From positions 124,001 through 188,000 of the forward strand of contig CALSNA010000005.1 in the NCBI GenBank assembly GCA_943787595.1: 64,000 bases of DNA. The letters are read 5' to 3'. Both the position numbers and the translations under genes were made by a program. Within the stretch, counting starts at the first letter, position 1. The number at the start of each line of letters is the position of its first letter. Positions 27,072 through 36,991 of the stretch are shown here, one piece after another. Below the pieces are notes generated by a model. That model had not been told where the DNA came from, made no database searches, and worked only from the letters and a program-made list of their open reading frames with translations. This DNA is from an uncultured Pseudomonadales bacterium. GTDB taxonomy: Bacteria > Pseudomonadota > Gammaproteobacteria > Pseudomonadales > Balneatricaceae.

Positions 27072-27704
27072 ATGTATTGTGGCAAAACCCAAAGGCAAGC
27101 ATCGAATCTCTTGATTATCGCTTGTGGTGCCATAGCACGCGAAATCCAGACTGTGTTAAACCTAAATGGTATGAACCGGGTCAAGATTGTCCAGATTGCC
27201 GCTGCATTGCATAACTATCCACAACAGATTACTGCAGCAGTGACTGAACGTATTAGCAAGTATCGGGCAGAGTACGAACATATTTTTGTTGCCTACGCTG
27301 ATTGTGGCACTGGTGGTGCATTGGATAAACTGTTGCAACAATACGGCATCAGTCGCTTGCAAGGGGCTCACTGTTATGAATTTTTTGTTGGTACAGAGCG
27401 TTTTGCACAGTTGCATGAAACTGAACCCGGACGTTTTTATGTAACTGATTATCTATTACAAAATTTTAATTTACTAATTATGCAAGGCATGGGTTTGAAC
27501 AAGCATCCCAAGTTGCTTCCAATATTGTTTGGCAATTACCGGGAACTGGTTTATTTGCAACAGAACCCAGCGACAAATCTAGTGAAGCAAGGGCGCATGG
27601 CTGCTGATCAGTTAGGACTAGATTACCGGGTTATTAACACCGGATATGGTCAGCTCGTTGACGAGCTGAAACAAGTTAAACAGGTAATTAAATGGCAACA
27701 TTGA
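27072..27704 (+). CDS. DUF1638 family protein
   Basis: 210 aa. LLIIACGAIAREI at the N-terminus, YEHIFVAYADCGTGGALDKLL in the middle and HCYEFFVGTERFAQL match DUF1638, a family of unknown biochemistry that recurs in corrinoid-dependent demethylation clusters. Conserved Cys and Asp in ADCGTGG could be ligands or catalytic residues (inference). It starts 9 bp after the corrinoid gene and overlaps the next gene by 13 bp, so tight operon coupling is likely. Confidence 0.82.
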   Translation: MYCGKTQRQASNLLIIACGAIAREIQTVLNLNGMNRVKIVQIAAALHNYPQQITAAVTERISKYRAEYEHIFVAYADCGTGGALDKLLQQYGISRLQGAHCYEFFVGTERFAQLHETEPGRFYVTDYLLQNFNLLIMQGMGLNKHPKLLPILFGNYRELVYLQQNPATNLVKQGRMAADQLGLDYRVINTGYGQLVDELKQVKQVIKWQH

Positions 27705-27988
27705 CCGTAATTAAATGGCGGGACATTCCGGCTCAGGTTATCGTCAAGCAGGGTCGTAAGAGTGTCAGGCAAACATTGAGTGAGCGATTTGAAAAGGCCA
27801 TTGATCGCGCTGCCATGAAATCCAAATTGCATGGCACCGATGATTACCTCAGTCAGTGGCAGCGTTGTAGCGAACCTTGTGGCCATGATCTACAGGCTAT
27901 ATTGGCAGAAACACTGACCCGTTTGGAAACCGAGTATACCGATTCAGTACTAAAAAAACTTATCAAAGCAAGGGGCTATTTGGCCTAA
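27692..27988 (+). CDS. Small 'virulence factor' family protein (PF13769-like)
   Basis: 98 aa: MATLTVIKWRDIPAQVIVKQ, RFEKAIDRAAMKSKLHGTDDYL, then QWQRC. This matches the small domain annotated as 'virulence factor' in databases, which occurs almost invariably in this type of corrinoid cluster. Nothing in the cluster suggests virulence, so the family name is likely misleading. A role beside DUF1638 in corrinoid or methyl handling is inference. Its start overlaps the DUF1638 end. Confidence 0.75.
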   Translation: MATLTVIKWRDIPAQVIVKQGRKSVRQTLSERFEKAIDRAAMKSKLHGTDDYLSQWQRCSEPCGHDLQAILAETLTRLETEYTDSVLKKLIKARGYLA

Positions 27989-28017
27989 TTGCATACATAT
28001 TGGTGGAACATAACGAT

Positions 28018-28956
28018 ATGGTAGTATCTGATTGCAATGAAAAACAGGCCATTATGGCTATGATGAATAAAACTTCCATTGAGGTAACTCCAGGTGGTGC
28101 ATCCAAGGTGGCTGACTTTCGCACTACATTAAGGCCTGGCTGTACAGTTTACGTCACCTTTCTACCCGGGTCAGATTTTGCATACACGGTATCTACTGTG
28201 CGTCGTCTTAAAGATGAAGGTTTTAATCCAGTACCTCACTTTGCTGCCCGCTCAATACCTTCGGCATCTTTTTTGGAAGCTAATCTCGCTGCTTTACAGG
28301 GTGAAACCGGTGTTACCGAGGGCCTTTTAATTGGTGGTGGAGTGAATAATCCGGTCGGTGATTTTAGTTCTTCCATGGAAGTGCTGCAAACAGGCCTGTT
28401 TGAAAAATACGGTATGCAGAAAATAGGCTTGGCAGGACATCCCGAAGGTAGTCCTGATATTTCACCAGCAGACTGTGCCCGCGCAATTCAGGATAAAAAT
28501 CACTATGCCCAGCAGACCGATATGCAACTTTATCTTGCTACGCAATTTGTTTTCACAGCTGCACCGATATTAACATGGGAAAAGGCTATTCGTACCGAAG
28601 GTAATCAATTACCCATTCACGTTGGTATTCCTGGTATAGCGACAGTTAAAAATCTACTGCGCCATGCTCAGAACTGTGGTGTTGGTGCGTCTATGCGCTT
28701 TCTAACCCGCAATCCATTGACAATGATCAGATTGTCCCTAAAAGATTCCTTATTTGGTAAATACGTTAATTCGCCATCCAGCGAGCCAAGTATATTAATA
28801 CGGGATCTGTGTCGTGGTGTAAAAGATGATCCAAACTGTCTCATTCGCCAATGTCATTTGTATCCTCTGGGCGGTTTAAAAAAATCAGCGGAATGGATGT
28901 ATAAAGTACAAGACGGAAAGTTCAATTTTAATACCGAAGGTTTTGCCGTGGTATGA
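28018..28956 (+). CDS. Methylenetetrahydrofolate reductase-like protein (MetF family)
   Basis: 312 aa from the ATG at 28018 (GGTGGA about 10 bases upstream; TTG/GTG at 28000/28003 are alternatives). Features include SIEVTPGGASKVADF, VYVTFLPGSDFAYTVSTVRRL, PVPHFAARSIPS, IGLAGHPEGSPDIS and TQFVFTAAPILTWEKAI, the pattern of a MetF-type flavin barrel. In this cluster it would run as methyl-THF to methylene-THF oxidation, feeding one-carbon units into metabolism. It differs enough from housekeeping MetF that a specialised paralogue is likely. Intact. Confidence 0.82.
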   Translation: MVVSDCNEKQAIMAMMNKTSIEVTPGGASKVADFRTTLRPGCTVYVTFLPGSDFAYTVSTVRRLKDEGFNPVPHFAARSIPSASFLEANLAALQGETGVTEGLLIGGGVNNPVGDFSSSMEVLQTGLFEKYGMQKIGLAGHPEGSPDISPADCARAIQDKNHYAQQTDMQLYLATQFVFTAAPILTWEKAIRTEGNQLPIHVGIPGIATVKNLLRHAQNCGVGASMRFLTRNPLTMIRLSLKDSLFGKYVNSPSSEPSILIRDLCRGVKDDPNCLIRQCHLYPLGGLKKSAEWMYKVQDGKFNFNTEGFAVV

Positions 28957-29014
28957 ATCAATCCATATTAGTCTGGAAACAGTAAATTTTACAACGGTTA
29001 ACTAGGATCAAGAT

Positions 29015-29914
29015 ATGACTGATACAATTATCAGCTCAGCAACCAAGGAAGTTGTTGTTGGTTTTGAACGTCCCTTTACGGTCATTGGTGAACGCATCAA
29101 TCCCACCGGACGAAAACTACTGGCTGAAGAAATGAAACAAGGTGATTTCAGTCGCGTAGAGTCAGACACCCTAGCGCAGGTTGCTGCTGGCGCTCATATA
29201 CTGGATGTGAATGCCGGTATTCCATTAGCGGATGAACCCAAAATCCTGGCCGATACCATTAAGTTGGTTCAGTCCCTGACCGATGTTCCCTTGTGTATTG
29301 ATTCATCCATTATCGATGCCTTAGCGGCTGGTCTTAAAGTCTACCAAGGCAAAGCACTGCTCAATTCTGTCACTGGTGAAGAGGAGTCAATGCAACGAGT
29401 ATTGCCACTGGTTAAGCAATATGGTTGTGCTGTAGTGGCTATCTCCAATGATGAAAGCGGTATTTCACAGGATATTAATGTTCGTTTTAATGTAGCAAAA
29501 AAGATTGTTGAACGAGCTTCTGATTATGGTATTCCTGCCAGTGATGTGTTGGTTGATCCATTGGTTATGCCGGTTGGTGCCATTAATACTGCAGGTCGTC
29601 AGGTGATGGAATTGGTACATCAACTGCGTACTGAGTTAAAGGTTAACACCACCTGTGGTGCATCTAACTTTAGTTTTGGCTTGCCTAATCGTAATGGCAT
29701 AAACTGTGCCTTTATTGCCTGTGCCATTACAGCCGGCATGACGTCGGCCATTACTAATCCTATGCATAAAGAAGTGATGCTGGGCATCCGTGGAGGTGAT
29801 TTGATGATGGGCCACGATGCTGAGTGTAGAAACTGGATCATGGCTTATCGTGAACCAGCTGCTGCAGGTACAGAAGCACGAAGTAATCGCCGAGGTCGCC
29901 GCCGACAGGCTTAA
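29015..29914 (+). CDS. Methyltetrahydrofolate:corrinoid methyltransferase (MeTr-type, pterin-binding)
   Basis: 299 aa TIM barrel. FTVIGERINPTGRKLLAEEM is the pterin-binding signature (as in MetH/AcsE). GAHILDVNAGIPLADEP, PLCIDSSIIDALAAGL, KALLNSVTGEEE and VDPLVMPVG are further barrel strands, with NFSFGLPNR near the end. It would move the methyl group from the corrinoid protein to tetrahydrofolate. The C-terminus ends in a short Arg-rich tail (SNRRGRRRQA), unusual for the family. AGGATC precedes the ATG. Confidence 0.9.
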   Translation: MTDTIISSATKEVVVGFERPFTVIGERINPTGRKLLAEEMKQGDFSRVESDTLAQVAAGAHILDVNAGIPLADEPKILADTIKLVQSLTDVPLCIDSSIIDALAAGLKVYQGKALLNSVTGEEESMQRVLPLVKQYGCAVVAISNDESGISQDINVRFNVAKKIVERASDYGIPASDVLVDPLVMPVGAINTAGRQVMELVHQLRTELKVNTTCGASNFSFGLPNRNGINCAFIACAITAGMTSAITNPMHKEVMLGIRGGDLMMGHDAECRNWIMAYREPAAAGTEARSNRRGRRRQA

Positions 29915-30083
29915 AATCAATTAAAGTCTTTGATTCAGGTATGATTACTAATTTATAAATGTACTGCGAAGTCTTGTTGCGGCACTGTATGTATTCACAG
30001 AAAGACTTTAAATTGTTTGATTCGCTTAGTCAGCCTGGATAATTCTTCCCATAGCGTTAGATTCACAATAGCAGAAAGACAGT

Positions 30084-32099
30084 ATGTCTAATTTAAACAC
30101 TGATGACGCACTAGTGGTCTTTACCCCGTCTGGTAAGCGTGGGTATTTTGCCCGTGGTACCTCTTTACTGCAAGCGGCTCGCCAGTTGGGTGTTGATATT
30201 GATTCAGTTTGTGGTGGGCGTGGTATCTGTGGCCGCTGCAAGATACTGGTTAGCGAAGGCGAATTTGCTAAGTTGAATATCTATTCCACATCAGACAATT
30301 TAGAACCCATTACTGGAGCTGAATTAAAATATGCTAAACGACGTACCCTGGAGACTGGCTACCGCCTAAGTTGTCATACTAGATTGCAAGGTGATGTGGT
30401 AATTGATGTGCCAGCACAAAGCCAGGTGCACCAACAACTGGTTCGCAAGGGGATTGAGAAGCATAATATCCAGTTAAATCCTCTGGTGCATCTTTACTAC
30501 GTTGAGGTCGATGAAGCTAACTTGCAGAATCAGTCTGGTGACTTGCGTCGCTTGCTTCAGGCTCTGGAGCAGCAATGGCACCTGAAAAATCTGGACTATG
30601 ATGTACAACTGCTGGCCACTATTCAACCTTTGCTAAGACAGGGTCAGTGGCGAGTCACCGTAGCCATCCGTGAAAATAGACAACTGATAGCCATATGGCC
30701 TGGTTTTAAGGATGATATTTATGGCATGGCTGTGGATGTTGGGTCAACCACTGTAGCCGCGCACTTATGTAACCTTGGTAATGGTAAGGTAGTTGCCAGT
30801 ACCGGCATCATGAATCCGCAAATTCGTTTTGGGGAAGATCTGATGAGTCGTGTGTCTTACGTTATGATGAACCCAGGTGGTGAAAAGGAACTGACTCAGA
30901 CCATTCGCCAAGCTATTAATGAACTCACAAAGCAGTTGTGTCGCCAGCATGGCTGTAACGATACTGATATTGTAGAAGTGGTTTTTGTTGCTAATCCTAT
31001 TATGCACCATCTACTGTTGGGCATTAATCCGGTTGAACTCGGTGGTGCTCCTTTTGCCCTGGCTACTGATATGGCGGTCAATATGCATGCCCATCAATTG
31101 CAGTTGCATTTAAATTCTCAGGCTCGTGCTTATCTATTGCCCTGCATTGCTGGCCATGTCGGTGCTGATGCAGCTGCCATGATACTGGCTGAAAAACCTT
31201 ATGCTGAGGATGCAATGACCTTGTTGGTTGATGTGGGAACTAATGCTGAAATTATATTGGGTAATCGTCATCAGTTAGTGGCTTGTTCAAGCCCAACAGG
31301 TCCCGCCTTGGAGGGTGCCCAGATTAGCTGTGGACAACGGGCAGCAGTAGGTGCCATAGAGCGGGTACGTATTGATAAAGATACCCTCGAACCACGTTTT
31401 CAGGTTATTGGTACTGAGCTGTGGTCACATCAGGCAGGTTTTGATAAAGCCATCACCACGAGTGGTATTACGGGTATTTGTGGCTCTGGTATTATTGAAG
31501 TGGTTGCAGAGATGTACCTAGCTGGTATTATTAATCAGGATGGTGTAATTGACGGTGCCATGGCTGAGCGTAGCTCACGTATTGTAGCTGATGAGCGAAC
31601 CTTTGCCTATGTGATAGTACCCGCTGGTTATTCACGTCCGGCGTTGCGAATCTTGCAAAGTGATATTCGTGCGATCCAACTAGCCAAGGCGGCACTGTAT
31701 GCGGGTATTCGCCTGTTAATGGAACACCAGCAAGTCCACAGGGTTGATCGCATTCGCTTGGCAGGCGCATTTGGTAGTCATATTGATGTAAAGTATGCCA
31801 TGGTTTTGGGTTTAATTCCAGATTGTGACTTACATCAAGTATCATCTGCCGGCAATGCCGCAGGGACTGGAGCGCGCATTGCCTTGCTGGATAAGCACGC
31901 ACGCCAGAACATTGAATCGGTAGTACGTCAGATTGAAAAAATTGAAACTGCCATGAAGGCTTCTTTTCAGCAACACTTTGTGGATGCAATGGCTTTCCCT
32001 CACAAGCGAGATGCTTTTCCTAACCTACAGAAACTGGTAGAACTGCCGCCAATTAAGTTACCTGAGAAAAGTGCCAGCAGAAAGCGTCGGCGACGTTGA
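30084..32099 (+). CDS. RamA/RACo-like corrinoid reactivating protein ([2Fe-2S] plus ASKHA domains)
   Basis: 671 aa. The N-terminal plant-type ferredoxin domain has SVCGGRGICGRCKI and a later LSCHTR (four Cys for [2Fe-2S]). After a linker, the ASKHA-fold DUF4445 region has MAVDVGSTTVAAHL, GIMNPQIRFGEDLMSRV, VEVVFVANPIMHHLLLG, LLVDVGTNAEIILGN and GICGSGIIEVVAEMY. Related proteins use ATP to reduce oxidised Co(II) corrinoid back to Co(I). The basic C-terminus (SASRKRRRR) resembles the tail of the 29015 product. It ends 9 bp from the convergent regulator gene. Confidence 0.9.
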   Translation: MSNLNTDDALVVFTPSGKRGYFARGTSLLQAARQLGVDIDSVCGGRGICGRCKILVSEGEFAKLNIYSTSDNLEPITGAELKYAKRRTLETGYRLSCHTRLQGDVVIDVPAQSQVHQQLVRKGIEKHNIQLNPLVHLYYVEVDEANLQNQSGDLRRLLQALEQQWHLKNLDYDVQLLATIQPLLRQGQWRVTVAIRENRQLIAIWPGFKDDIYGMAVDVGSTTVAAHLCNLGNGKVVASTGIMNPQIRFGEDLMSRVSYVMMNPGGEKELTQTIRQAINELTKQLCRQHGCNDTDIVEVVFVANPIMHHLLLGINPVELGGAPFALATDMAVNMHAHQLQLHLNSQARAYLLPCIAGHVGADAAAMILAEKPYAEDAMTLLVDVGTNAEIILGNRHQLVACSSPTGPALEGAQISCGQRAAVGAIERVRIDKDTLEPRFQVIGTELWSHQAGFDKAITTSGITGICGSGIIEVVAEMYLAGIINQDGVIDGAMAERSSRIVADERTFAYVIVPAGYSRPALRILQSDIRAIQLAKAALYAGIRLLMEHQQVHRVDRIRLAGAFGSHIDVKYAMVLGLIPDCDLHQVSSAGNAAGTGARIALLDKHARQNIESVVRQIEKIETAMKASFQQHFVDAMAFPHKRDAFPNLQKLVELPPIKLPEKSASRKRRRR

Positions 32100-32108
32100 A
32101 TCCGCTAA

Positions 32109-33131
32109 TTATGATAATTTAACTGTAGATTCATCCAGCAGTGATGTCTTGTATGCCATTGAAAATCTTCGTCTTTCATCCCGCGGTGGAATACCAAAAA
32201 AATCTCTGTAACACTTGGAAAAATGTGGGGCAGAGATAAATCCACAGGCCAGTGAGATATCAATAATAGATAAATTACTCTGTAACAATAACTGTCGAGC
32301 TCTGCTCAACCTTAGTTCTAAATAATAACGTGATGGCACGCACTTGAGGTGTTTTTGAAACAAACGTTCTAGTTGGCGGCGTGATATACCGACATACTGG
32401 GCTAATTCATCAAGACTGATAGTTTCTTCTAGATTAGCTTCCATCAGTGCTACTGTTTCGGTTAATTTAGGCTGGTTATTTCCTAGTTGTAGGCGCAAGG
32501 GGATGCGTTGAATGTCATAGTGGTCCCGTATCCGTTCAAGGATCAGCATTTCTGAAATACTGGCCACCAGTTCTGCCCCTTGCTTTTTACTAATTAGCTG
32601 TAACATCATATCTAGAGATGCATTACCCCCAGAACAAGTAAAGCGATCCCGGTCAATGGCAAACAGATTCGACGAAATTAGGACATTGGGAAATGTTTCC
32701 CGCATACTAGCCAAATTCTCCCAATGAATAGTGCAATGATAACCCTCCAGCAAACCACTGGCTGCCAGCAGATAACTGCCCGTGCACAAAGCACCCAGGC
32801 TAATTTTGTTGTTAGCAAGTTTCCGTAACCATTTTAGAGTGTTCTGGTTGCAGGCTTGATCAATCATGAGACCACCACAGACAATCAGCGCTTCCAAATT
32901 ATTCAGGTCGAGGTCACTGCTTGGAATTACCGGTGCTATTTCCAAACCATTGCTAGCAGATATGGGTTGTCCACTAATGGTAACCAATTGCCATTCATAC
33001 AGTTGTTTGCCACTGATGTAATTGGCTGCACGCAAGCAACCTACAGCAGACGAAAAAGTAATCATGGAATAATTTGGTAATAATAGAAAAGCATACCGAA
33101 TCGGCTTTGTCAGGGAAACGCTTGGCTTCAT
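32109..33131 (-). CDS. GlxA-family regulator (DJ-1/PfpI-like plus AraC HTH), GbdR-like
   Basis: 340 aa. The N-terminal GATase1-like domain includes RYAFLLLPNYSMITFSSAVG, LEALIVCGG and LGALCTGSYLLAASGLL. The C-terminal AraC double HTH includes SLDELAQYVGISRRQLERLFQKHL and IIDISLACGFISAPHFSKCYRDFFG followed by PPRDER. GbdR and relatives of this architecture sense betaine derivatives and activate quaternary-amine catabolism. Its position convergent to the corrinoid operon makes it the likely regulator, though the ligand is not proven. Its own promoter lies in 33132-33300. Confidence 0.88.
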   Translation of the reverse strand: MKPSVSLTKPIRYAFLLLPNYSMITFSSAVGCLRAANYISGKQLYEWQLVTISGQPISASNGLEIAPVIPSSDLDLNNLEALIVCGGLMIDQACNQNTLKWLRKLANNKISLGALCTGSYLLAASGLLEGYHCTIHWENLASMRETFPNVLISSNLFAIDRDRFTCSGGNASLDMMLQLISKKQGAELVASISEMLILERIRDHYDIQRIPLRLQLGNNQPKLTETVALMEANLEETISLDELAQYVGISRRQLERLFQKHLKCVPSRYYLELRLSRARQLLLQSNLSIIDISLACGFISAPHFSKCYRDFFGIPPRDERRRFSMAYKTSLLDESTVKLS

Positions 33132-33673
33132 ACCACCATCTCAGCTTAACTTGATTGTTGCATATTAAACCATGTCTGATAAGTTTAAAACAATGCTGCA
33201 TCGTTTGGTATTGAACCTGGCAGATTGATTAATAGCTTGGCTTAAGTACTAAATAAAAAAATATGATTAAAAAACTAATATTCATTAAAATTCAATTAAT
33301 TAAATCTAACTTAAACAACACGTTTTTTTGGTAAAATGTGTTTCAGACCAGTGTCATTTCCTAACCATACAATGGCACAGGATCAGTGCTAAATACGGTT
33401 ATAATTGATAGTATTAGTGTAATGTCTTTATGCGCTATATCTACTAGCAATAGTGAATGCAGTATTATAGTAAAGTATACTGTTTAAACTGGGATTAATG
33501 GATATTGCTTTGAATACGAACTGCTTGGTTAACGTGCTCAATATAGGGAAATATATGAGTTATGCAGGCATTAAAATGATGAAAAAAATAAATTTGAGTT
33601 ATTTATAATTGGATTTTAAAATATCGTATTATAGTGAGTTTGCATTAGTTGATGGCAGTAATGAGGAGTAGCA
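33132..33673. other. AT-rich divergent intergenic region
   Basis: 540 bp between the GlxA-type gene and leuC, which point away from each other. No ORF of note and no clear leucine-rich leader peptide was found upstream of leuC. Confidence 0.4.
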
Positions 33674-35092
33674 ATGGCAGGCAAAACATTGTACGACAAA
33701 TTATGGCAGTCCCATCTGGTTAAACAGCGAAATGATGGCAGTTGCCTAATTTATATTGACCGTCACTTATTGCATGAAGTCACTTCACCGCAGGCATTTT
33801 CAGGGCTTCGATTGGCTGGCCGTAAGCCATGGCGCACGCAAGCTAACTTAGCTACCCCCGATCATAATGTGCCCACGACTTCTTATGAGCGATCGGCTGG
33901 TGTTGATGGCATTATTGATCCAGTATCCAGACTCCAGGTGATAACTCTGGATGAAAACTGTGATGCATTTGGTATTACTGAATTTAAGATGCACGATCAG
34001 CGCCAGGGTATTGTGCATGTTATTGGTCCAGAACAAGGAATTACTTTGCCAGGCATGTCTGTTGTCTGCGGGGACTCCCATACAGCCACGCATGGTGCCT
34101 TGGGAGCGCTGGCGCATGGTATTGGTACTTCAGAAGTAGAGCATGTGCTTGCTACCCAGTGTTTGATTCAAAAAAAATCAGCCAATATGTTAATCCAGGT
34201 TGATGGTAAGTTGGGTCAAGGAGTAGCTCCCAAGGATGTAGTCTTGGCTATCATTAGTGCCATAGGTACTGCTGGTGGTACTGGTTATGCCATTGAATTT
34301 AGTGGTCAAGTATTCACAGATATGTCTATGGAAGGGCGTATGACCGTTTGTAATATGGCTATTGAGGCTGGAGCTCGAGTTGGTATGGTGGCAGTGGATC
34401 AGACCACCATCGATTATGTCAAACAACGGCCCTATGCGCCTGTAGGTAATCAATGGGAGCAAGCTCTAGCGTATTGGTCTGACCTACACTCTGATACTGA
34501 TGCTGAATTTGATCATGTAGTCATCATTAATGGTGCTGATATTGAACCTCAAGTGACTTGGGGTACGTCGCCTGAAATGGTATTGCCGGTGACAGCAAAA
34601 ATCCCCAATCCCGCTATGGAAAAAGATGCTGCTAAACGGAATGGTATGCAGCGTGCCTTAGACTATATGGGACTTAAGAGTGACCAGCCCATTACCGATA
34701 TTAGACTTGACCGTGTATTTATTGGTTCCTGTACCAATAGCCGCATTGAAGACTTGCGGGCTGCCGCACAAATAGTTGCTGGACGCCATATTGCAAAGAC
34801 TCTCAAGCAAGCGCTGGTGGTGCCTGGATCAGGCCTGGTTAAGGTTCAGGCTGAGGCTGAAGGACTGGATCAGATCTTTATTAATGCTGGGATGGAGTGG
34901 CGAGAACCTGGCTGTTCCATGTGCTTGGCCATGAACGCTGACAAACTGGGCCTAGGCGAGCACTGTGCTTCGACTTCCAACCGCAATTTTGAGGGTCGCC
35001 AGGGATTTGGTGGCCGGACCCACCTAGTCAGTCCAGCCATGGCTGCTGCGGCAGCGATTTCTGGTCATTTTGTTGATGTGCGCAGTCTCTAG
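33674..35092 (+). CDS. leuC: 3-isopropylmalate dehydratase large subunit
   Basis: 472 aa aconitase-family protein. [4Fe-4S] cysteines are seen in [15 protein letters not shown] and [38 protein letters not shown] is the substrate-binding region. It isomerises 2-isopropylmalate to 3-isopropylmalate together with LeuD. GAGGAG precedes the ATG. First gene of leuCDB; leuA is not in the window. Confidence 0.97.
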   Translation: MAGKTLYDKLWQSHLVKQRNDGSCLIYIDRHLLHEVTSPQAFSGLRLAGRKPWRTQANLATPDHNVPTTSYERSAGVDGIIDPVSRLQVITLDENCDAFGITEFKMHDQRQGIVHVIGPEQGITLPGMSVVCGDSHTATHGALGALAHGIGTSEVEHVLATQCLIQKKSANMLIQVDGKLGQGVAPKDVVLAIISAIGTAGGTGYAIEFSGQVFTDMSMEGRMTVCNMAIEAGARVGMVAVDQTTIDYVKQRPYAPVGNQWEQALAYWSDLHSDTDAEFDHVVIINGADIEPQVTWGTSPEMVLPVTAKIPNPAMEKDAAKRNGMQRALDYMGLKSDQPITDIRLDRVFIGSCTNSRIEDLRAAAQIVAGRHIAKTLKQALVVPGSGLVKVQAEAEGLDQIFINAGMEWREPGCSMCLAMNADKLGLGEHCASTSNRNFEGRQGFGGRTHLVSPAMAAAAAISGHFVDVRSL

Positions 35093-35111
35093 CGCATTGA
35101 AGGAGAATTTG

Positions 35112-35753
35112 ATGCAAGCTTTTACTCGTTTAGATGGTTTGGTGGTACCATTGGATCGAGCCAATATTGACACCGATATGATTATTCCCAAACAATTTCT
35201 GAAATCCATCAAACGTTCTGGTTTTGGCCCTAATCTATTTGACCAATTACGTTATCTGGATGAAGGACAACCGGATCAAGATTGCAAACACCGGCCACTA
35301 AACCCGGATTTCATTCTTAATCAGCAGCGCTATCAAGGAGCCCAGATTCTATTAGCTCAAGGTAATTTTGGTTGTGGTTCAAGCCGTGAGCATGCGCCCT
35401 GGGCACTATTGGATTATGGTATTCGCTGTGTGATAGCCCCCAGTTTTGCCGACATTTTTTACAACAACTGCTTTAAAAATGGTATTTTGCCTGTAGTTCT
35501 AAAGGATAAAATGGTTAACCAGTTGTTTGTTGAAGTGCAACAATACCTAGGCTATCGTTTGACTGTTGATTTGCAAGCCGGTTTGATCAAGAGCACTACA
35601 GGTAATGAAATTAAATTTTTTATTGATGCATTCTATCGTCATTGTCTATTAAATGGACTTGATGATATTAGCTTAACCCTAGAGCATGAGGATGCCATAA
35701 AGTTATTCGAGCATCGTCATCGTCAGCGTTGTCCGTGGTTATTTGATGATTGA
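35112..35753 (+). CDS. leuD: 3-isopropylmalate dehydratase small subunit
   Basis: 213 aa, normal length. [20 protein letters not shown] and [44 protein letters not shown] are LeuD signatures. The ATG at 35112 has GAAGGAG 6 bases upstream, so it is preferred to the in-frame start at 35070 that overlaps leuC. Confidence 0.97.
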   Translation: MQAFTRLDGLVVPLDRANIDTDMIIPKQFLKSIKRSGFGPNLFDQLRYLDEGQPDQDCKHRPLNPDFILNQQRYQGAQILLAQGNFGCGSSREHAPWALLDYGIRCVIAPSFADIFYNNCFKNGILPVVLKDKMVNQLFVEVQQYLGYRLTVDLQAGLIKSTTGNEIKFFIDAFYRHCLLNGLDDISLTLEHEDAIKLFEHRHRQRCPWLFDD

Positions 35754-35783
35754 TCAACACTGCTTATAGTGATGGAACAATGA

Positions 35784-36866
35784 ATGACAGACCAAATATT
35801 AGTTCTACCAGGTGATGGTATCGGCCCAGAAATTGTGGCTCAAGCGGTGAGCATTCTGGAGTGTGTATCACAACAAATGCAATTGGGCCTTGAAATGAAC
35901 ACAGCTCTAATTGGTGGAGCTGCTATTGATAGCACCGGGGTACCGTTACCAAATGATACTTTGGCTCAAGCTAAGACAGCAGATGCCATCTTATTGGGTG
36001 CGGTTGGTGGACCTAAGTGGGATAATCTAGAGATGGCCCGGCGGCCGGAACAAGGCCTGTTGGGCCTGCGTTCTAACCTGGGCCTATTTGGCAATTTGCG
36101 CCCGGCTATCCTGTATCCGCAATTGGCTGCCGCATCAAGCCTGAAGTCTGAGGTGGTAGCCGGCTTGAATATCCTCATTGTGAGGGAATTGACCGGTGGC
36201 ATTTACTTTGGGCAGCCACGTGGTATTCGTACCTTAGACAATGGAGAGCGTCAGGGTTATAACACGTATATTTACAGTGAAGCAGAGATTCGTCGTATTG
36301 CTCGAGTGGCTTTTGAAGCAGCTCAGCGTCGTGGTGGCCAGTTGTGTTCAGTAGACAAAGCCAACGTCCTTGAAGTCACTGTGCTGTGGCGTGAAGTCAT
36401 ACAATCAATGGCAGCTGATTATCCAGAAGTTGAATTAAGCCATATGTATGTAGACAATGCAGCTATGCAGCTGATACGTGCTCCCAAGCAATTTGATGTT
36501 ATTGTTACTGGTAATATGTTTGGTGATATCCTATCAGACGCAGCCGCCATGTTAACTGGTTCCATCGGTATGTTGCCTTCGGCTTCCCTCAATGAGCACG
36601 GTCAAGGTATGTATGAACCTTGCCATGGTTCCGCTCCAGATATTGCTGGCCAGGATCTGGCTAATCCTTTGGCTACCATTTTATCTGTAGCCATGTTATT
36701 ACGCTATTCCCTAGGTCATGTAGGTGCCGCAGATGCCATTGAACATGCAGTTAATACAGTATTGGATCAAGATTTTAGAACTGCTGATATTTTATCTGAT
36801 GGCACCATACAAGTGGGAACTAAAGCCATGGGTTATGCAGTACTGGAGGCATTGCGGCAGCGCTGA
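35784..36866 (+). CDS. leuB: 3-isopropylmalate dehydrogenase
   Basis: 360 aa. [15 protein letters not shown] (N-terminus), [38 protein letters not shown] (substrate loop), [15 protein letters not shown] and the Mg/NAD motif [27 protein letters not shown] are all present. It oxidises and decarboxylates 3-isopropylmalate using NAD. It lies 30 bp after leuD in the same operon. Confidence 0.97.
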   Translation: MTDQILVLPGDGIGPEIVAQAVSILECVSQQMQLGLEMNTALIGGAAIDSTGVPLPNDTLAQAKTADAILLGAVGGPKWDNLEMARRPEQGLLGLRSNLGLFGNLRPAILYPQLAAASSLKSEVVAGLNILIVRELTGGIYFGQPRGIRTLDNGERQGYNTYIYSEAEIRRIARVAFEAAQRRGGQLCSVDKANVLEVTVLWREVIQSMAADYPEVELSHMYVDNAAMQLIRAPKQFDVIVTGNMFGDILSDAAAMLTGSIGMLPSASLNEHGQGMYEPCHGSAPDIAGQDLANPLATILSVAMLLRYSLGHVGAADAIEHAVNTVLDQDFRTADILSDGTIQVGTKAMGYAVLEALRQR

Positions 36867-36991
36867 TTTAAACCTGCCTAACGAACATGGTTTTATGGGC
36901 TTATAATTAATCTATCAGCCCATCATTTTGATATGTAATGTCCAAGCATAAATAGTTCGTATTAATATAGTAAGTTTTAGGAATACTCATT

